In this document: one piece after another, positions 59,320 to 64,000 of the stretch
How positions within the stretch are numbered: position 1 is the first letter of the stretch
How the letters are laid out: each line of letters opens with the position of its first letter
DNA from: Stictocephala bisonia
Lineage: Eukaryota > Arthropoda > Insecta > Hemiptera > Membracidae
DNA: 64,000 nt
Direction of reading: 5' to 3'
Assembly: GCA_035578905.1 (NCBI GenBank)
Contig: JAQJVL010000325.1
Location: 910,198 to 974,197 of the forward strand
Translations under genes and position numbers: made by a program
Notes under the pieces: model-generated
The model's input: the letters and a program-made list of their open reading frames with translations, nothing else
What the model was told of the DNA's origin: nothing
Database searches by the model: none

Positions 59320-59480
59320 AATGTTTTTTTACATCACTATTCAGATCACATGAGTCTTCATGCGTAGACTTTACTCAAAAAGGGAAGTACATACCGTTAG
59401 CTCAGTTGGGTATTCGAACAATGGATATTGCCCTCCGCAGTCGGAAACCTAAGCCAGTAGCCCACCACGTCAGGATTAAA
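59320..59480 (-). mobile_element. tRNA-derived SINE (family 1), minus strand
   Basis: The reverse complement reads GTGGTGGGCTACTGGCTTAG (A-box region), CTGCGGAGGGCAATATCC, a B-box TTGTTCGAATACCC, CTGAGCTAACGGTATGTACT and a tail. It occupies the same site as 18535-18675 in copy A. A 71-codon plus frame across it is accidental. Confidence 0.75.
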
Positions 59481-60749
59481 TTTACGTTTTTATATTAAAG
59501 TTAGAGTAAAAACAATATCTTTTACTTGCTTACTTTATCTATTTTATATGCTATAGAGTGTTACTCCTAAAGCTTAATTAAAAAGCTACTATATTTTTAG
59601 CCTGAATATCTGCACTTAATTCACGGTGTATATTTCTATATAATGATAAATTGTAATCCACCAAGATCTTTACTTTTGATATTTAAATACGTATTGTATT
59701 TTAATCTGGTATCCTTATAGCTACTGTACAGGGTTTTATCATAGTTTTGGTACTCTTAATTATTTGTCGTATTAAAAATATAAATAATAAATACGACATA
59801 TGTTGCTCATGTCAAATTGAACTGCATTGACTGCAAGGAAATTCGAATTTAAATTGACTGCAATGAAATTCAACGTGGAGAGTTAATGGATAAATATCGT
59901 ATGCTGACAAATACAAACTTTAAAGTAAAAGTTCATCTCATTGGTAAAAAATAATCAATAAAAGCATACGTATAATGTTACCTATTTACAAAAGATTATA
60001 CTTAAACGTACATGTTAATATATTTCAATTAATTTATCCTGAAAATAAATGAAATAGTTTTGCTTAACTTTTTTATAAAGTTTTTCTTGAATACAAATAA
60101 TGAAAGACTCTATCTAAATTTTCTATACGGTATTGACTATATATATTGTGAAATGTAACATCGAATATAGACTTAACTTTTAAAACATTTTAAACAATAT
60201 AAACTAATACTTTCGTAGTTATGAAGCTCAAGAAGTAATGTAGATGTAAAGTTTTTTAAAAATTAAGAAATCCTATTGCTTGAGAATGGCGTTTATTAAA
60301 TTTTTAACAAATGGTGATCATATCAAATATATTTAATCCCTACTTATTTATTAGTTTAATCAAGATCAGAGTGTTAAAGATGCAAATTTTAAATTTATTA
60401 AAGAAGGTGAAAAACATTTTTTACAAGTATTCATTAATATATTGTGGTACAAGATGCTGCATATGTTCTACGAAACCTAAGAGAGTTGTATTAATTGAAT
60501 AAATCAAATTAACTAAAAACAAAGTAAAAAAATTATACGAAAAACTTTGCTAAATATGTGTTTACGCATTTATTTAAACCAGTAAATCAAAAATAAATAT
60601 GCTTTTTGTTACTGCTTCTTTTAGATAGTAATATTTTTATTTATTTATTTATTTTATTTATTTGCTACACCCACTAACAGTATCAAATAAAATGATATCT
60701 ACTTGGATTGTAACTCAAAAATAATAATGAAATTCAATAAATTACCTCT
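59481..60749. other. drifted spacer of copy B
   Basis: AT-rich, with a TTTATT microsatellite near 60638-60662. No gene. Confidence 0.35.
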
Positions 60750-60905
60750 TGAAATTTTTGGGAGGTAATACAATATCGATCCAATTCAACTAAGGAAGGC
60801 CTGCAGGACATTCCCATGGGTCGTCCCTGTCCAGGTTTCTCAGGACCTGTCTGGACACAGAAAGACACGTCTCCTGGGTTGTATCGTGCTCAGCATTCTA
60901 CTAAA
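60750..60905. other. GC-rich conserved block, copy B
   Basis: Counterpart of 20115-20275. In this copy one minus-strand frame is open across the block (PGDVSFCVQTGPEKPGQGRP), but the same frame is stopped in copy A. Confidence 0.45.
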
Positions 60906-61739
60906 TCTACAGGGAAACATCCTTTCAATTGTCGTTTGTTATCCAAAATGTATTTTATCCATAAAATATATATTTCAAAAGATACGATTTCGCAAAACAT
61001 TATAGTTGTTAAAATAACGTTTGAATAGTTAGTAGGTTAAAATAGGTTTCTCAAGTGGGCAATTTTTATCCATCTGTATATTTATTAAGACTGCAAACTA
61101 ATTTTAAGTGAAAGTAATGTGAACACCTAACACTCGGAAAGTAATTTTTTATGTTTTATATACATGAAAATGATGAAATTATCAATATTATCTGTAATAA
61201 TTTATTATCGAATAAATAAAACTTTGTAATTAAATAACCCGTAGGCTTTTTTTATTATCCTTGAATAGTGTTTTTTTAGTAAAAACAAACGTTTCTTCTA
61301 ATTTAGAAACTTTATTTCTAACTTTAGAATACAGTTTGTTATAATATTGTAATCCATCGTATTTTATAGTCCATACCTCCAATATCTTATTACAATTCAA
61401 TTAAATGTTACGTTTAATGCCTTACTTATTAATTTAGTAATTTTTAGATTCCTAACAACATTGTATGTAGATTATCTCTACAGTAACAATTTAATTATAA
61501 ATATATGTATTAGATTTTAAAAGTAAAAAACCGTGAGGTACTGGCTGTTTAAATAAAAGTGAATTTTAATTAATATCTTAACCAAACATTAAACGTAATT
61601 GTGATGATTTCAACATCGCGGCCGTTTGAACAAAGTAGTGGACTATCAGAATAAGGGTTAACATAGTCTTTTTCTCTGATGTGGTCAAACATTGATTTAG
61701 AATATCAGTAGTTCCTGTAAAACTTAGATGGAGGATTTT

Positions 61740-61902
61740 TACTGTTGCTGTCTTTGGTTTCAGGTATCTCACTGATATATCTGTGGAGAGAACAGTTTCG
61801 GAATGATTGGAATAGTTGGTCTTCTATTGTGGCTACTTTGTTGGCGTATAAATTAAAGTGGCTTTCGGGGTTCTCTAACAAACGTTGGTTACTTGGTCTC
61901 AT
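61740..61902 (-). other. conserved block with 65-codon minus frame, copy B
   Basis: Counterpart of 21185-21345. The minus frame 61705-61902 contains RLLENPESHFNLYANKVATI and FRNCSLHRYISEIPETKD. A second minus frame (61578-61772) continues to the left in another phase (FTGTTDILNQCLTTSEKKTM), which would fit a frameshifted old coding sequence. Family unknown. Confidence 0.3.
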
Positions 61903-61904
61903 CC

Positions 61905-62349
61905 AAGATATATCTCATCATTTTCGCAGTAGAATGCAAATGTACATATATCAAAAACTCTAAATAGCATAAATTTCAATTATAATAAATTGAATTACCA
62001 TCCAAAAAAAGTTATTAAACTCAATGGGAATGCCCATCGTAGCCTTTAATAACAGAACATTTTACTTATAATATAGAAAATATGTCATTTGTTGCAAAAG
62101 TATGTTGGAAAATAAATGTCACTTCTTCAGCGTAGTACCTCAAACCCTCGTAAATCTAAAATGAATCTTTAAAACATAAGTAACAAACAGTTGAGTCATC
62201 TTATATCACTTTATTTTGATCTATAAAAATATTATTAGAATCCATTTCTAAGTTTTTTACTAGACTCTAAAAGCTGTATGTTTGCTTTAATGTAAGAGAA
62301 GACTTAAAAACATTTTTTTAAATGCATTTTTTTAAAGAAACCCCATATT
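61905..62349. other. spacer of copy B
   Basis: 62010-62060 keeps the AATGGGAATGCCCATCGTAG phrase shared with copy A. Nothing else was assigned. Confidence 0.4.
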
Positions 62350-62420
62350 AACCACCATATTTTTTCATAATAGTGTTATTGATAGTACTCTTTATGTCTA
62401 AGAAAACATCATAGGAATAT
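62350..62420 (-). pseudogene. decayed copy of the 23204-23287 terminal exon
   Basis: On the minus strand CCTATGATGTTTTCTTAGAC and CACTATTATGAAAAAATATG align with the exon's CCTAGAAATATATATTTTCT and CACTTAATGAAAAAAGACC. The order and distance to the next anchor (TAGCCTAGATAATAT at 62555, as at 23420) are right for copy B. A TAG and small indels break the frame. Similarity is only about six bases in ten and the call depends on colinearity. Confidence 0.35.
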
Positions 62421-62871
62421 ATTACAAATAAAAATGTCCACGATCATTAACAACAGACAGAAAAATTATTTTTCTCCTTCAATGTTAGTTGATGTTAAAT
62501 ATTCCTATTTAATATTCTTTAACGTTTTGCAATTTTCTGGTTTGTCAATATAGTAGCCTAGATAATATTGGAAAACAATTTAAAAATACTTCAAAACATT
62601 ACAATATTCACTAGTGTACGAATTATCAATGTAAAAGGGTTATTATAAGTTATATTTTTACAATATATCATATACCTTCATAACTAACTTATTGGAATTT
62701 AGAACTCAGTAAAAGTTTCTAAGTACTCAAATTAACTGCAGTTTAAGAACAATAGTTTACAAAATATGATCGTGATTAATTTTCGGGATCTACGTTTACC
62801 ATCTTTGGTCCAGAAATATTCACAAAAAAATACAATCGGGTTTGAAATAACACTTTGATAAAGTAACGTTT

Positions 62872-62908
62872 TAATAGAGTATAAACTTGTAAAGTTTATA
62901 CTCTATTA
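62872..62908. repeat. perfect 16-bp-arm hairpin
   Basis: TAATAGAGTATAAACT (62872-62887) and its exact reverse complement (62893-62908) flank a 5-bp loop. It stands beside a decayed SINE; no promoter or terminator role can be assigned. Confidence 0.9.
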
Positions 62909-62934
62909 GGTGTTGGCTACTTTCTGCTTCTCAA

Positions 62935-63040
62935 AAAGTAACCCTTACTCGCCAAATCACATGTATCGAAGCTTGTGCGTTGGAACGTTGACTCCCACAC
63001 GCATAACCTTCGTTACTGAGTCACAACGCTTTCAAGGGAT
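62935..63040 (-). mobile_element. decayed SINE family 1 copy, minus strand
   Basis: The reverse complement has GCGTTGTGACTCAGTAACGA (A-box region), AGGTTATGCGTGTGGGAGTC, and a B-box-like AACGTTCCAACGCAC. It is more diverged than the other copies. Confidence 0.5.
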
Positions 63041-63384
63041 CATTAGTTTGAATTGAGATGTTTCGATTTAAATTACTTTGCTTGAATCATAGTATTGGTT
63101 ACTATGACCATCCTGGGCAGAAGGAACATTACTATAAGTAGCCCCATATAAAAAGTATTTGTTTTATTCATAAAGTACAACTATTCTATTTTACTTGAAC
63201 AATAAATTATTAATTCCATGTGTTCATAATCTAATCTATTCATCATTACACTATTTGGAATATTAAAATTCATATTAATATGAAATAAATTAGATGAATG
63301 TTTAGTAAATAGGGAAAATTCAAATACTGATAAACATAAAGATGATTTTGTCATATTAATGTTCAAGTATATATGGTAATTGCC

Positions 63385-63535
63385 AGCGTGTTGGCTCAGT
63401 GGATAAAGCTTCGGATTGCGGAGGGCAAAGTCGAAGGTTCGAGTCCCCTCTGAGCTAACGGTCGTTACTTCACTTATTGAATAAAGTTGACGCACAGGCC
63501 TGCAGGCCCATGTCAACTGGCGAGTGAAGTTAAAA
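63385..63535 (+). mobile_element. tRNA-derived SINE (family 1), best copy
   Basis: A tRNA-like head with A-box TTGGCTCAGTGG (63393-63404) and B-box GGTTCGAGTCC (63436-63446) is followed by TGAGCTAACGGTCGTTACTT and a 3' part that ends GTGAAGTTAAAAATAAAAT. It is absent from copy A at the equivalent place, so the family stayed active after the segmental duplication. It is not a working tRNA gene: the acceptor and anticodon arms do not pair, and a SINE body follows. Confidence 0.85.
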
Positions 63536-63540
63536 ATAAA

Positions 63541-64000
63541 ATTATCATATTTGACAGCATACGAACAATCCGAAATGTTTATATTAGCAACGTTAGTGCA
63601 TTAATGATCTTAACAATGTCAAGAGAAAAGTTTGGATAAAATTACTAGGGGCCTATAACATTAGTCAGCTGGAAAACGGGTTTAATCTTATCAGCATTAT
63701 ACTTGAATATTTAAGCTGACTAAATATCCTTTATATAAAACAAGCATATATTGTTAATTAAAACTGTATTCGTCTCACAAGGTAAAATAAAATAATTAAT
63801 AATTTAACGTGTTTATATTGTTTATATAATTTAAATTATATTTTGTAACACAAGTTACAGAGTTGACCTGTTTGAGGGCTAACTTCCATATAAGAGAAAC
63901 CTAAAAATTAGTTTTAATACTATAAAACCAAAATCCCGTATGTACACTGTGTGAAACTTTATCACTTTTAAATCATTTCACCAGTATAAAACAATGTATA
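63541..64000. other. right-edge sequence of copy B
   Basis: AGTTGACCTGTTTGAGGGCT and the following text align with 24035-24115. The paralogue of the 24693-24816 exon would fall just outside the window, so its fate cannot be read. Confidence 0.45.

Larger units (their letters stand above)
49096..64000 (+). repeat. copy B of the old segmental duplication, open at the right edge
   Basis: Colinear with 8550-24150 (anchors listed there). It differs by copy-specific insertions: the long inverted repeat at 50650-52095, the LTR-like insert near 55095-55475, a mariner-type element at 57082-57493, SINE family 2 at 57855-58125 and SINE family 1 at 63385-63535. The alignment is still running at the window edge. 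Confidence 0.8.

Noticed and set aside
63385..63460. Genuine tRNA gene
   Set aside because: A and B boxes are good, but the arms do not pair as a cloverleaf and the sequence continues into a SINE body repeated elsewhere.
63181..63516. 111-codon minus-strand frame at the right end
   Set aside because: It crosses the SINE at 63385-63535 in antisense and continues into AT-rich sequence.

Overview
The window looks like AT-rich nuclear DNA from an invertebrate, most likely an arthropod. This is inferred from the element types (a Penelope-like element with a GIY-YIG nuclease, jockey-like and RTE-like non-LTR fragments, tRNA-derived SINEs, Tc1/mariner-type miniature elements, G/C-skewed minisatellites) and from introns with GT-AG borders. 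There are no operons, rRNA genes, genuine tRNA genes or CRISPR arrays. Most long open frames are either mobile-element remnants or frames forced open by 36-bp minisatellite units.

Layout. At 0.6-4.8 kb lies a Penelope-like retroelement whose reading frame is split by a 2-kb DNA transposon (872-2861) with 40-bp terminal inverted repeats and an AATT duplication. The transposon carries a broken transposase with an internal deletion. From 4.8 to 8.5 kb the DNA is AT-rich with three GC-richer islands that hold short protein-like frames. From 8.55 to about 24.15 kb is copy A of an old direct segmental duplication. Copy B runs from about 49.1 kb to the right edge, about 40 kb away and in the same order. 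Most of it has drifted, but several blocks of 130-260 bp stay nearly identical. Each copy has its own later insertions: non-LTR fragments, minisatellites and a fold-back element in A; a 1.45-kb long inverted repeat, an LTR-like insert and a mariner-type element in B.

The clearest host gene is on the minus strand in copy A. An exon at 24693-24816 with clean splice sites leads, in matching phase, to a terminal exon at 23204-23287 and a polyadenylation signal at 23027-23032. I do not recognise the protein. The matching place in copy B (about 62.35-62.42 kb) shows only a decayed version of the last exon.

From 33.25 to 47.64 kb there is a younger tandem duplication of about 7 kb, with a minisatellite tract at the junction and at the right end. 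Each unit carries a jockey-like reverse-transcriptase pseudogene, an RTE-like fragment, a SINE of a second tRNA family and a tRNA-SINE next to minisatellite. The same minisatellite family (core about TACACGTACAGTGGTATTGA plus a CCCACCC tract) recurs at about ten places in both orientations, and includes a head-to-head inversion at 12.3 kb. No complete host gene can be assembled from this window alone.
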